A stretch of DNA of 64,000 nucleotides from Leucothrix arctica. GTDB lineage: Bacteria > Pseudomonadota > Gammaproteobacteria > Thiotrichales > Thiotrichaceae. The notes under the pieces are model-generated. The model did no database searches and was not told the DNA's origin. It saw only the letters and a program-made list of their open reading frames with translations. The position numbers and the translations under genes were made by a program. Where the stretch lies: positions 124,001 to 188,000 of the forward strand of contig NZ_QGKL01000041.1 of NCBI RefSeq assembly GCF_003172895.1. Direction: 5' to 3'. The stretch's first letter is position 1. Each line of letters starts with the position of its first letter. This document shows, in pieces, positions 8,222-16,535 of the stretch.

Positions 8222-10396
8222 ATGAGTGGAAACGAGAGTCGTAATCAAGCTATCTACCAAATCACTAACCGTGAACCTACGCTAGTCGATAAGCCTAAGT
8301 CATTAAGTAAGATCTGGGCACAAGACGTTTTCAACCTAGCTAAAATGGAAGAAGCACTTTCTAAGAGCGCTTACAAAGCAATCAAGAAAACTGTACAGAC
8401 AGGTGCTCCACTAGATGCTGCGACTGCTGATGTAGTTGCTGCTGCAATGAAAGAGTGGGCAACTAAGAAAGGCGTTAAGTTCTTCTCACACATTTTCTAC
8501 CCAATGACAAACGCGACTGCTGAGAAGCATGACGGTTTCGTTATCACTAGCCCAGATGGCAGCTGCATTACAGAATTCACTGGTAGCCTATTAATTAAGG
8601 GAGAGCCAGACGGTTCATCATTCCCTAATGGTAGCCTACGTATGACTAACGCTGCGCGTGGTTATACTGCTTGGGATCCAACCAGCCCTGCATACATCAT
8701 GCACACGGCTAATGGCGCTACACTAATGATTCCTAGTGTATTTATGTCATGGACTGGTGAAGCACTAGATAAAAAGATCCCATTACTACGCTCTAACGCG
8801 GCAATGAATACTGCTGCACAGAAAGTACTAAGCTTGATGGGCGAGACAGAAATCGCTCCTCTAAACTCAAGCTGTGGTGCAGAGCAAGAATATTTCCTAG
8901 TTGATGAAAACTTCGCTAATAGCCGTCCTGACTTACTACTAGCAGGTCGTACACTATTTGGTGCTCCATCACCTAAAGGTCAAGAGTTTGATGATCACTA
9001 CTTCGGTGCTATCCCACCGCGCGTTCAAGTGTTCATGCAAGACTTCGAAGACAGACTTTACAAGCTAGGTATCCCAGCTAAAACTCACCACAACGAAGTT
9101 GCTCCTGGTCAGTTTGAAATTGCGCCTTACTATGAAGCAGCTAACGTTGCAGCCGATCACCAGCAGTTATTGATGACTGTTATGAAGATCACTGCGAAAG
9201 AGCACGGTTTCCTATGTCTTCTTCATGAGAAGCCATTCGCAGGAATCAATGGTTCTGGTAAGCACGTTAACTGGTCAGTTGGTAACCCAACACAAGGTAA
9301 CTTACTAGATCCTGGTAAGACGCCAAACGAAAACCTGAACTTCCTGCTCTTTTGTGGTGCAGTAATTCGTGGAGTGCACCTTCATGGACCACTACTACGT
9401 GCAGTAATCGCTTCTGCTGGTAATGACCATCGTCTAGGTGCTAACGAAGCGCCTCCTGCGATCCTTTCTGTATACCTTGGTGATCAGCTAGAGCAAGTTT
9501 ATAGCGACATTAAAGAAGGTAAGCTAGAAGCTGTTGCAGACGGCGGTGAAATGGATTCAGGTCTATCACAGATCTTGAACTTCACTCGCGATCCAGGCGA
9601 TCGTAACCGTACTTCTCCATTCGCATTCACTGGTAACCGTTTTGAGTTCCGTGCGGTAGGTTCTGCTCAGTCAGTATCTGGCCCATTGGTAGCAATGAAC
9701 ACAATGCTTGCTGACTCTCTAAACTGGATTGCTGAGAAGCTTGAAGCAGCACTAAGCGGCGGCGCTGATAAGAACGCTGCGGTTATTGTTGTGCTTAAAG
9801 AGCTTATGGAACTACACGGCAACGCTGTATTCGGCGGTGACGGTTATTCTGCTGAGTGGCATAAAGCGGCTGTTGAAGAGCGTGGTCTTAAGAATATTCC
9901 AACGACTGCTGACGCACTTCCTGCATTCCAGTCTGACGAAGTTAAGGCACTGTTTGAATCAACAGGCGTACTAAGCGCAGTTGAGCTTGAGAGTCGTTAT
10001 GAAGTTTACTCTGAGCAGTATGTTCTTTCGATTGAAGTTGAAGCTAAGCTAGTGATTGAGATGGCTAAGACAACTATCTACCCAGCTGCTTCTACTTACA
10101 TGATGGATCTAGCAACGACTTATTCTGGCATGGCTCAGATGGGTCTTGAAGTAGACAAGACTTCTGCTGAGGTTGTTGCCGTTGAAACTAACGCGATGAT
10201 GGCGGCAGTTGCTAAGCTAAGCACAGCAATCGAGAAAGAAGACTTTGCAAATATCGAAGAGCACATGCAGTTCTTGGCTAACGATGTTTGTTCTCTAATG
10301 GCTGAAGTTCGTTTACACGCTGACACACTTGAAGGCGAAGTAGCTGACGACATGTGGCCACTAGCTAAGTACCGTGAGATGCTTTTCATTAAGTAA
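8222..10396 (+). CDS. glnN: Glutamine synthetase type III (GlnN)
   Basis: A 724-residue type III glutamine synthetase, the large class first seen in Bacteroides and cyanobacteria, which joins ammonia to glutamate using ATP. The length and the motifs NSSCGAEQEYFLVDE, NGSGKHVNWSVGN and AGNDHRLGANEAPPAILS identify it; type I enzymes are about 470 residues. It lacks the adenylylation-tyrosine region of type I, so control is probably mainly transcriptional, matching the NtrC/sigma-54 region upstream. AAGGA precedes the ATG. Monocistronic, ending in a strong terminator. Whether the genome also has a type I glnA cannot be seen here. Confidence 0.95.
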   Translation: MSGNESRNQAIYQITNREPTLVDKPKSLSKIWAQDVFNLAKMEEALSKSAYKAIKKTVQTGAPLDAATADVVAAAMKEWATKKGVKFFSHIFYPMTNATAEKHDGFVITSPDGSCITEFTGSLLIKGEPDGSSFPNGSLRMTNAARGYTAWDPTSPAYIMHTANGATLMIPSVFMSWTGEALDKKIPLLRSNAAMNTAAQKVLSLMGETEIAPLNSSCGAEQEYFLVDENFANSRPDLLLAGRTLFGAPSPKGQEFDDHYFGAIPPRVQVFMQDFEDRLYKLGIPAKTHHNEVAPGQFEIAPYYEAANVAADHQQLLMTVMKITAKEHGFLCLLHEKPFAGINGSGKHVNWSVGNPTQGNLLDPGKTPNENLNFLLFCGAVIRGVHLHGPLLRAVIASAGNDHRLGANEAPPAILSVYLGDQLEQVYSDIKEGKLEAVADGGEMDSGLSQILNFTRDPGDRNRTSPFAFTGNRFEFRAVGSAQSVSGPLVAMNTMLADSLNWIAEKLEAALSGGADKNAAVIVVLKELMELHGNAVFGGDGYSAEWHKAAVEERGLKNIPTTADALPAFQSDEVKALFESTGVLSAVELESRYEVYSEQYVLSIEVEAKLVIEMAKTTIYPAASTYMMDLATTYSGMAQMGLEVDKTSAEVVAVETNAMMAAVAKLSTAIEKEDFANIEEHMQFLANDVCSLMAEVRLHADTLEGEVADDMWPLAKYREMLFIK

Positions 10397-10420
10397 TCTA
10401 ACGACTTAACTGTGTGATAA

Positions 10421-10450
10421 AAAGGCCGCTAACAATAGCGGCCTTTTTTT
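10421..10450 (+). terminator. Intrinsic terminator of glnN
   Basis: GGCCGCTA (10424-10431) and TAGCGGCC (10436-10443) form a perfect 8-bp stem with an ACAA loop, extended by flanking A/T pairs and followed by seven T. Confidence 0.92.
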
Positions 10451-10512
10451 ATTCCTGTGATTCCCTATTCTCGGTATGATCAATTCTTTTTAGAGTTGAT
10501 TGGCTTCGTACT

Positions 10513-12432
10513 ATGCACGAAACATTACCGCTCATTCTTGCTGGCCCTATCCTTAGAAAGTGCCACAAGCAACAAGTAACTATCTGGCTTGCACTCAGCA
10601 GCCAACCGTCAAGTATTTGCCTAACTTTGCGCTTAAGAGAAACAGGTAAAATACTGTTCGATGGTGCGTTAAGTGAGCAGCAACTCAAGTCTATTTGTGT
10701 CGGTAAACACGCGCATATTACGCTCATTGATTTAGCGCTCGATGACGCGCTACCAATCAATGAAACCATTGAATATCAACTAGCCTTCAATGATGAAAAT
10801 AAGACTCAAACACTCACTGAACTTGCACCGTCGCTTTGCTACCCCGAACATAACCTTCCCAACTTTGTTATTAAAGAAACCTTGGATAACATTATTCATG
10901 GGTCCTGCAGAAAGCCTCACGCACATTGTGATGATGCGCTACCTCAAATTGATAACACTATTGGAAATAGCTTAAAGGGTGATGGTAACCGCCCAGATAT
11001 TATTATGATGTCGGGGGACCAGATTTATGCAGACGATGTTGCAGGCCCCATGCTACAGGGCATTCATCAAGTCATTAAACTACTTGGGCTAACACCAGAA
11101 ACGCTAGATGGATCAAACGCTTCAGACTCAGAAGCGCTATTTAATCATGAGTTTTGCTACTACCAACGTGAGAAGTTACTGCCTAAGTGTAAGGACAGTG
11201 AGAAGTTACTGCCTAAGTGTAAGGACAGTGAGAACTTACTTAACCTGTTTTTCGGCGGCAGCAGCAAACCAATATTCACTACCGTTTCTGCTCATAACCA
11301 CCTGATTACATTGGCTGAAGTGATAGCCATGTATTTACTCGTATGGTCGGACAGACTCTGGAAGTACATTACGTTTGATAAATCACTTGTCGCTGACGAG
11401 TTCATTGAAGTCTTCGAAAAAGAACAACACCTCATAGAACAGTTTCAATCAGGAATGACGGCAGTACAACGTGCATTGGCACATACGCCTACTTATATGA
11501 TCTTTGATGATCATGACATTACTGATGACTGGAATTTGTCTATCGGCTGGGAGCAAGCGGCTTATGGCCACCCTTTTTCCAAACGTATCATTGGTAATAC
11601 ACTGCTTGGCTACTTACTTTGCCAAGGCTGGGGAAACAATCCTGAGGTCTTTGATGACATCTATGAAGACAACAAAGCTAAATTTGAAAACACGGAGCAG
11701 CTAGACCAAGATGAGTTAATCGACACCCTACTCACCTTTCGTGAGTGGGATTATACGATCGGTACCTCACCTGCCATTATTGTCATCGATACTCGGACTA
11801 ACCGATGGCGCTCCGAAAACAATCTATCCGCACCTTCTGGTTTAATGGACTGGGAAGCACTCAGTGATTTGCAGCAAAAGCTAATCCATCATGATACGGT
11901 GATTTTAGTGTCACCCGCACCGGTGTTTGGTGTGAAATTCATTGAGACGGTACAGCGTATCTTCTCATTTTTTGGGCAGGCGCTCATGGTCGACGCTGAA
12001 AACTGGATGGCACATAACGGCTCTGCCAATGTCATTCTCAATATTTTCAGACACCCGAAGACGCCTAAACACTTCATTATTTTATCCGGGGATGTGCACT
12101 ACTCGTTTAACTACGATATCACGCTACGCTTTAGAGACGGTGGCCCTGATATCACTCAAGTTACGGCTAGTGGCTTTAAAAATGAATTCCCAGATCGTCT
12201 GTTAAACATCTTTGATAGAGTCGACCGGTTTCTTTACTCTCGACGATCCCCTCTCAACTTGTTCACCAAGCGTAGACGTATGAGCGTTCAATCACAAAAG
12301 CCTGAAGGACTCAGCCCTAGACGACTGGTTAATAGTAGTTGTTTCGGCGTGCTTACTCTCGAAGACAAACACTTTGGCTCATCAAAAGTTGTAAAAGCTA
12401 ATGGTGAAGAGGTTAAGTTCAAACATGATTAA
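10513..12432 (+). CDS. PhoD-like metallophosphatase
   Basis: A 639-residue protein of the alkaline phosphatase D-like metallophosphatase family, with no signal peptide. An N-terminal beta-sandwich region (about 1-110) precedes the catalytic domain. Metal-site motifs are GSCRKPH (about 132-138), MMSGDQIYADD, IFDDHDITDDWN and LSGDVHYSFNYD. Such proteins hydrolyse phosphoesters or phosphodiesters; without an export signal an intracellular substrate is likely. A 10-residue segment, EKLLPKCKDS, is exactly duplicated in tandem, encoded by a 30-bp direct repeat at 11170-11229. Monocistronic and convergent with pilR. Confidence 0.82.
   Translation: MHETLPLILAGPILRKCHKQQVTIWLALSSQPSSICLTLRLRETGKILFDGALSEQQLKSICVGKHAHITLIDLALDDALPINETIEYQLAFNDENKTQTLTELAPSLCYPEHNLPNFVIKETLDNIIHGSCRKPHAHCDDALPQIDNTIGNSLKGDGNRPDIIMMSGDQIYADDVAGPMLQGIHQVIKLLGLTPETLDGSNASDSEALFNHEFCYYQREKLLPKCKDSEKLLPKCKDSENLLNLFFGGSSKPIFTTVSAHNHLITLAEVIAMYLLVWSDRLWKYITFDKSLVADEFIEVFEKEQHLIEQFQSGMTAVQRALAHTPTYMIFDDHDITDDWNLSIGWEQAAYGHPFSKRIIGNTLLGYLLCQGWGNNPEVFDDIYEDNKAKFENTEQLDQDELIDTLLTFREWDYTIGTSPAIIVIDTRTNRWRSENNLSAPSGLMDWEALSDLQQKLIHHDTVILVSPAPVFGVKFIETVQRIFSFFGQALMVDAENWMAHNGSANVILNIFRHPKTPKHFIILSGDVHYSFNYDITLRFRDGGPDITQVTASGFKNEFPDRLLNIFDRVDRFLYSRRSPLNLFTKRRRMSVQSQKPEGLSPRRLVNSSCFGVLTLEDKHFGSSKVVKANGEEVKFKHD
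11170..11229 (+). repeat. 30-bp in-frame tandem duplication inside the phosphatase gene
   Basis: Two identical 30-bp units (11170-11199 and 11200-11229) beginning GAGAAGTTACTGCC lie head to tail, followed by GAGAACTTACT, the start of a diverged third copy. No base difference between the units implies recent slippage. The frame is kept. Confidence 0.95.
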
Positions 12433-12469
12433 CCTCTAATCGTCTCTAGCTGCATTGGTATGCTTTATA

Positions 12470-13855
12470 CTAACCTGCATCATCCAAGTCATACTTCTTA
12501 ATACGGTAGCGTAACTGTCGGAATGTCATACCCAACTGTTTTGCCGCAGCAGTACGGTTCCAACGAGTTTGCTCAAGTGCATCCAATATTTGATTCTTTT
12601 CATCGTCAACTGACGGTTGTGCTTGCCAATCAGGGTGAGCACTAATCTTTGCCTGCATCGCTTCTGTCGTCTTCACAACAGGGCTAACATTAGGTAGCTG
12701 CAAGTCAAACGGCTGAATCATATTATCCTCACAAAGCGTTGAAGCACGCTCCAGAATATTTTCCAACTCACGTACATTACCTGGGAACGGATAAGCATTG
12801 AGTGCTTCCATCGCTTCCGCTGACAAGAAAATCTCTGGTAACTCCCAACGCTTCGCAATCAACTTAAGGAAGAAGTTTGCAAGCAGCTGAATATCCCCAC
12901 CACGCGCATGTAACGGCGGTACATCTAGCTTGATCACGTTTAAGCGATAGTATAAATCTTGACGGAACCCTCCGTCCTCAACCGCTTTTTCTAAATCTTT
13001 ATGTGTCGCACTCAAAATACGAATATCGACCGGCAACTCTTCTGTGCCACCAACGGGCTTAATCGCTTTTTCCTGAATCGCACGCAGTAACTTCACCTGC
13101 ATACCTAGCGGCAAATCGGCAACCTCATCCAAGAATAAAGTACCTCGATGAGCTGCTTGGAATAATCCTTTCTTATCTTCAACTGCGCCCGTAAAACTTC
13201 CCTTCTTATGACCGAAGAATTCACTCTCCATCAAGTTCTCAGGAATCGCACCACAGTTAACGGGTACGAACGCGCCAGTAGCACGCGGACTCAGCTTGTG
13301 AATTTCATTGGCAACCAGCTCTTTACCACTGCCCGACTCACCATGAATAAATACTGGTGCTTGGCTTCGTGCAAGCTTGGCAATCGTTGCATTCAAACGC
13401 TTAATAGCATCCGATTGACCAATAATAGAATTACCTTCAGAACTACTCCCACCGGATGCAGACTGACCTGTGGGCGAGCTCACTTGACCCGATAAAGTGA
13501 GCGCTGTCTGTACAAGGTCACGTAACTTACTTAGATCAACAGGCTTAGAGACGAAGTCGTAAGCACCTGCTTTAAGCGCTTCAACGGCTGACTCCATGCT
13601 TCCGAAGGCAGTAATTACCGCCACTGGAACATGAGCGTATTCACGCTGAATATAACGCACGATATCGAGACCCGTACCGTCTGGAAGTTTCATATCCGTC
13701 AGACACAAGTCAGGCTTGAACGACTGAATAGCCAGCAGTCCTTCTTTTACTGAACCAGCCGTTGCCGTATCCAATCCCATGCGTAACAGGGTGATTTCCA
13801 GCAACTCACGAATATCTGGCTCGTCATCAATGACTAATACTTTTTGTTGTGCCAT
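12470..13855 (-). CDS. pilR: Sigma-54-dependent response regulator PilR
   Basis: NtrC-family activator, 461 residues. The receiver domain has the phospho-acceptor D54 (CLTDMKLPDG). The AAA+ domain has Walker A GESGSGK (172-178) and the sigma-54-contacting loop GSFTGA (219-224). A Fis-type helix-turn-helix lies at the C-terminus (RWNRTAAAKQLGMTFRQLRYRIKKY). In pseudomonads PilR with PilS activates the type IV pilin gene pilA from a sigma-54 promoter. Its position directly after a PilS-like kinase supports the assignment. No pilin gene is in this window. Confidence 0.92.
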   Translation of the reverse strand: MAQQKVLVIDDEPDIRELLEITLLRMGLDTATAGSVKEGLLAIQSFKPDLCLTDMKLPDGTGLDIVRYIQREYAHVPVAVITAFGSMESAVEALKAGAYDFVSKPVDLSKLRDLVQTALTLSGQVSSPTGQSASGGSSSEGNSIIGQSDAIKRLNATIAKLARSQAPVFIHGESGSGKELVANEIHKLSPRATGAFVPVNCGAIPENLMESEFFGHKKGSFTGAVEDKKGLFQAAHRGTLFLDEVADLPLGMQVKLLRAIQEKAIKPVGGTEELPVDIRILSATHKDLEKAVEDGGFRQDLYYRLNVIKLDVPPLHARGGDIQLLANFFLKLIAKRWELPEIFLSAEAMEALNAYPFPGNVRELENILERASTLCEDNMIQPFDLQLPNVSPVVKTTEAMQAKISAHPDWQAQPSVDDEKNQILDALEQTRWNRTAAAKQLGMTFRQLRYRIKKYDLDDAG

Positions 13856-13875
13856 AAGCCTTCTCTATTATTTTT

Positions 13876-15525
13876 CTAATTACTTTTACGATGAGCGAAT
13901 ACGATTCTAAAGCAACTACCCCTTCCATTAAGCTGAACGTACTCTAAGTTCGCGCCATTGCTTAAACATAATTCTCGCGCCATGAAGAGACCTAAGCCTG
14001 TGCCTTTAGTGCTTGTTGTGTAGAAAGGCTCAAACAAACGTTCTTGCCCAGTCTCGCTAATACCAACACCGTTATCCATCACGCTCAAAATCATATCTCT
14101 GGTATGAGCGGGCTGCATGCACTGGATTTCTAGCTGTAACTGACTCGCGTCTTCATGCGCATACTTTTCTGCATTTCGACACAAGTTCCACATGATCTGG
14201 TCAAAGTGATTTGGATCAAACTGAATCTCTGCATCAGTAGGTTCTAGGAATACATTGATCTGATTAATTTGCAGCGTCGACTGACGAGCAAAGTCTTCTC
14301 TGAACTTCTGAATCCATGATTCCAATACAATGTTTTCACGTGTTGCTTCACGCTTACGAGACAAGTTCAGCACGCTTTCAATCGTCGTATTCATGCGCTT
14401 GGAGTTTTCTTGAATGATTTGAATCATTCGCTGGTCAGGTTTACTTAGCTCTGGTGACTCAGATAATAACTGGGCCGCGTGACTAATCGCACCTAATGGA
14501 TTACGAATCTCATGAGCAATGTTGGCTGTTAACTGACCCAAGGATGCCATCTTAACGCCCTGCTGCTTCTCACGTTGGGCACTGGTATCTTCTAGGTAAA
14601 TCAATGCTGCGCCGTTTGAGCTCGTGCCTAATTGCGATAAGCGAAAACTGAGCTCCGTTGTGCGCCAGTGCTTGATGTCATAGCTCACAACCTTAGGGCA
14701 CACATTCGCAACCCAGTGCTTAAAGTGCGCATTTAGCTCTGGAGCAAAGTCTCGTAGCGGCTTACTGCGCCAATCATCTGGGCGACCCAACATATCCCAA
14801 GCGGTTGGGTTCATATGACGAATCACACCTGAGCGCTCCACGACCAAAATACCGGTTTGAAGTTGATCAAGAATAGACTGGTTAAGCTGTGAAAGATTAG
14901 CAAGGTCAACACCACGACGCTTTGCTAGCGCGGCTGTTATTGATGCTTTTTCAAACCATTTACCTAACATCCAAGAAGCGGCAAAAACAAACATTGCCAA
15001 AATACCTGCATAGGATAAATCAGATGCGGTACGGGCAGCTTCTTGCTGCATGTAAACTTCAACACCGAGCAAGCCCATTATGGCCATAGCAGTTAACATC
15101 AACGCAAACTGACCGGGTCGCAGTATATTTTGTAGGATAATAGGCAAGCTAAGTAATAAGCCCATGCCTGAATGCAAACCACCGCTAGCAAAAATAAGCA
15201 CCAACAGACAAAGAATATCAACGACTGGATGCAAGTAGACTTGAGCTAAATAAAATGGCCAGCGAAAGTGCGCACTAAAAACAGCAAGGACGGCAATAAC
15301 AGTAAAGACATTAAGCCCAAGAGAAAATAACTTATCGTCATAACTCCCAAGCTGCATGGGTATTTGAGTTGAAGTTGTTACTAACTGCAAGACACCCACT
15401 AAAATGAGTCGGTAGATGCTATAAAGTTGGAGTGGATTCCACGGATTTTGGTGAAGGACAAAAGCCGGGTAGGCCTGATTTCCCCCGCTGCTCACTTGGG
15501 AGGCTTGGCGTGCTCTAGACTGCAA
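13876..15525 (-). CDS. pilS: Sensor histidine kinase PilS
   Basis: A 549-residue membrane kinase with about six N-terminal transmembrane helices (38-190), a PAS-like domain (about 215-320), the HisKA motif with phospho-acceptor H338 in NIAHEIRNPLGA, and an ATPase domain (NLCRNAEKYAHE, DNGVGIS, GTGLGLFMARE). The start is uncertain. TTG at 15525 has AGGGG about 12 bases upstream, while GTG at 15495 overlaps the upstream gene's stop as GTGA, which would couple translation. PilS signals to the adjacent PilR. Confidence 0.92.
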   Translation of the reverse strand: MQSRARQASQVSSGGNQAYPAFVLHQNPWNPLQLYSIYRLILVGVLQLVTTSTQIPMQLGSYDDKLFSLGLNVFTVIAVLAVFSAHFRWPFYLAQVYLHPVVDILCLLVLIFASGGLHSGMGLLLSLPIILQNILRPGQFALMLTAMAIMGLLGVEVYMQQEAARTASDLSYAGILAMFVFAASWMLGKWFEKASITAALAKRRGVDLANLSQLNQSILDQLQTGILVVERSGVIRHMNPTAWDMLGRPDDWRSKPLRDFAPELNAHFKHWVANVCPKVVSYDIKHWRTTELSFRLSQLGTSSNGAALIYLEDTSAQREKQQGVKMASLGQLTANIAHEIRNPLGAISHAAQLLSESPELSKPDQRMIQIIQENSKRMNTTIESVLNLSRKREATRENIVLESWIQKFREDFARQSTLQINQINVFLEPTDAEIQFDPNHFDQIMWNLCRNAEKYAHEDASQLQLEIQCMQPAHTRDMILSVMDNGVGISETGQERLFEPFYTTSTKGTGLGLFMARELCLSNGANLEYVQLNGRGSCFRIVFAHRKSN

Positions 15526-15719
15526 AAATTGTTATCCCCTATTTTTATCGCTTCTTGTTCGGGGACATGTAAACCACATTCATCACAGGGAACCATTTTT
15601 TGGCTTTGTGTTGACTTTGTCAGCGGCTTTTTAGTTTTTTCTAATCGTCCCCGTTGCCACAACTTTACGGCATACAAGCTGACTGCAAGCAGAACAAACA
15701 ATAAAATCAAACGAAACAT
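15492..15719 (-). CDS. PP0621-family small membrane-anchored zinc-finger-like protein
   Basis: A 75-residue protein with an N-terminal transmembrane helix (about 3-19) and a C-terminal motif MVPCDECGLHVPEQEA followed by FCSLEH, a likely metal-binding CxxC...C...H arrangement. Small proteins of this type (PP0621 family) are found beside pilS in related bacteria; function unknown. Its stop overlaps the possible GTG start of pilS, so the three genes look like one operon. Confidence 0.75.
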   Translation of the reverse strand: MFRLILLFVLLAVSLYAVKLWQRGRLEKTKKPLTKSTQSQKMVPCDECGLHVPEQEAIKIGDNNFCSLEHAKPPK

Positions 15720-15791
15720 ATAACACTACCTTAGGGGAAGATGGATAACGATTCGTTAGAGGATACGGGAAAATCTGAATCTCAGGAAAGT

Positions 15792-16388
15792 TTATTCAGC
15801 GCCGCCGCCAAGAAACATTTTAGTCACTTGACCTTCTTTAAACGTGAACACTAATCCACCATAAATAGATCCAGCAACAAAGCTCTCACCCAGCTCAGAA
15901 ATCGTTGGATCAACTTGATCTTCATAGGCTTCAAAGACAGCTTCTTCTGTACTGCCTATACCTATACCGCGTGCTGTTTTGAACTCACTCGGCGCAATAA
16001 CAGTGATTGACGATACAGATTGGTCAACTTTTGCGTCGATCGTACTGAGTTGGATTTTCACACCACACTCATCATATCGCCACTCTTGGATAATTTCGCC
16101 AATACCGGTCCATAACACCGGCTCACTTTTTTCAACGCTACACGGTAGTAGAGGGATGAAATCAGCAATAGCCATGTCGACTTTGATATCACCAATGGAC
16201 TCACTGCGAATAAGTGAGAACTCGTCAAGCTCATCATCGGTTAATATCACAGACTCACCCATAGAGGCGGTCATAAACTCAGCGCGTTCTTCTGTATTGT
16301 CACTCGATAGATTGGATGTCGAATTTTCAGAGCAACCAACCATAATAGTTAGTAGTGCTATCAACCCTATTTGTTTAAACATCAACAC
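15792..16388 (-). CDS. Hypothetical lipoprotein
   Basis: A 198-residue protein with a lipoprotein signal peptide ending in the lipobox-like TIMVGC, with the lipidated cysteine at about residue 19. The mature part is acidic and contains two cysteines (about residues 78 and 108) that could form a disulfide. I do not recognise the family. Start may be either of two close methionines (MLMFKQ). It lies upstream of the pilS group in the same direction but separated by 72 bp. Confidence 0.7.
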   Translation of the reverse strand: MLMFKQIGLIALLTIMVGCSENSTSNLSSDNTEERAEFMTASMGESVILTDDELDEFSLIRSESIGDIKVDMAIADFIPLLPCSVEKSEPVLWTGIGEIIQEWRYDECGVKIQLSTIDAKVDQSVSSITVIAPSEFKTARGIGIGSTEEAVFEAYEDQVDPTISELGESFVAGSIYGGLVFTFKEGQVTKMFLGGGAE

Positions 16389-16521
16389 TCCCGATGATAG
16401 TCTCTGTTTTAGGCTAGAGTATCATTTTATGTTTATCATCAATAATATGAGAGTGTAAAACGGGGGATTAGTTCCACTCTCTAGTATTCGTGACGAACGG
16501 TGCATTCAAAGCTGTCAGGTG

Positions 16522-16527
16522 TATAAT
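16522..16527 (+). promoter_or_regulatory. Likely -10 element of tmcA (leaderless start?)
   Basis: A consensus TATAAT ends 8 bases before the tmcA ATG. Transcription would start at or within 2 bases of the start codon, giving a leaderless message. No Shine-Dalgarno is seen before that ATG, which agrees. The -35 region is poor. Confidence 0.5.
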
Positions 16528-16535
16528 ACGAAATA

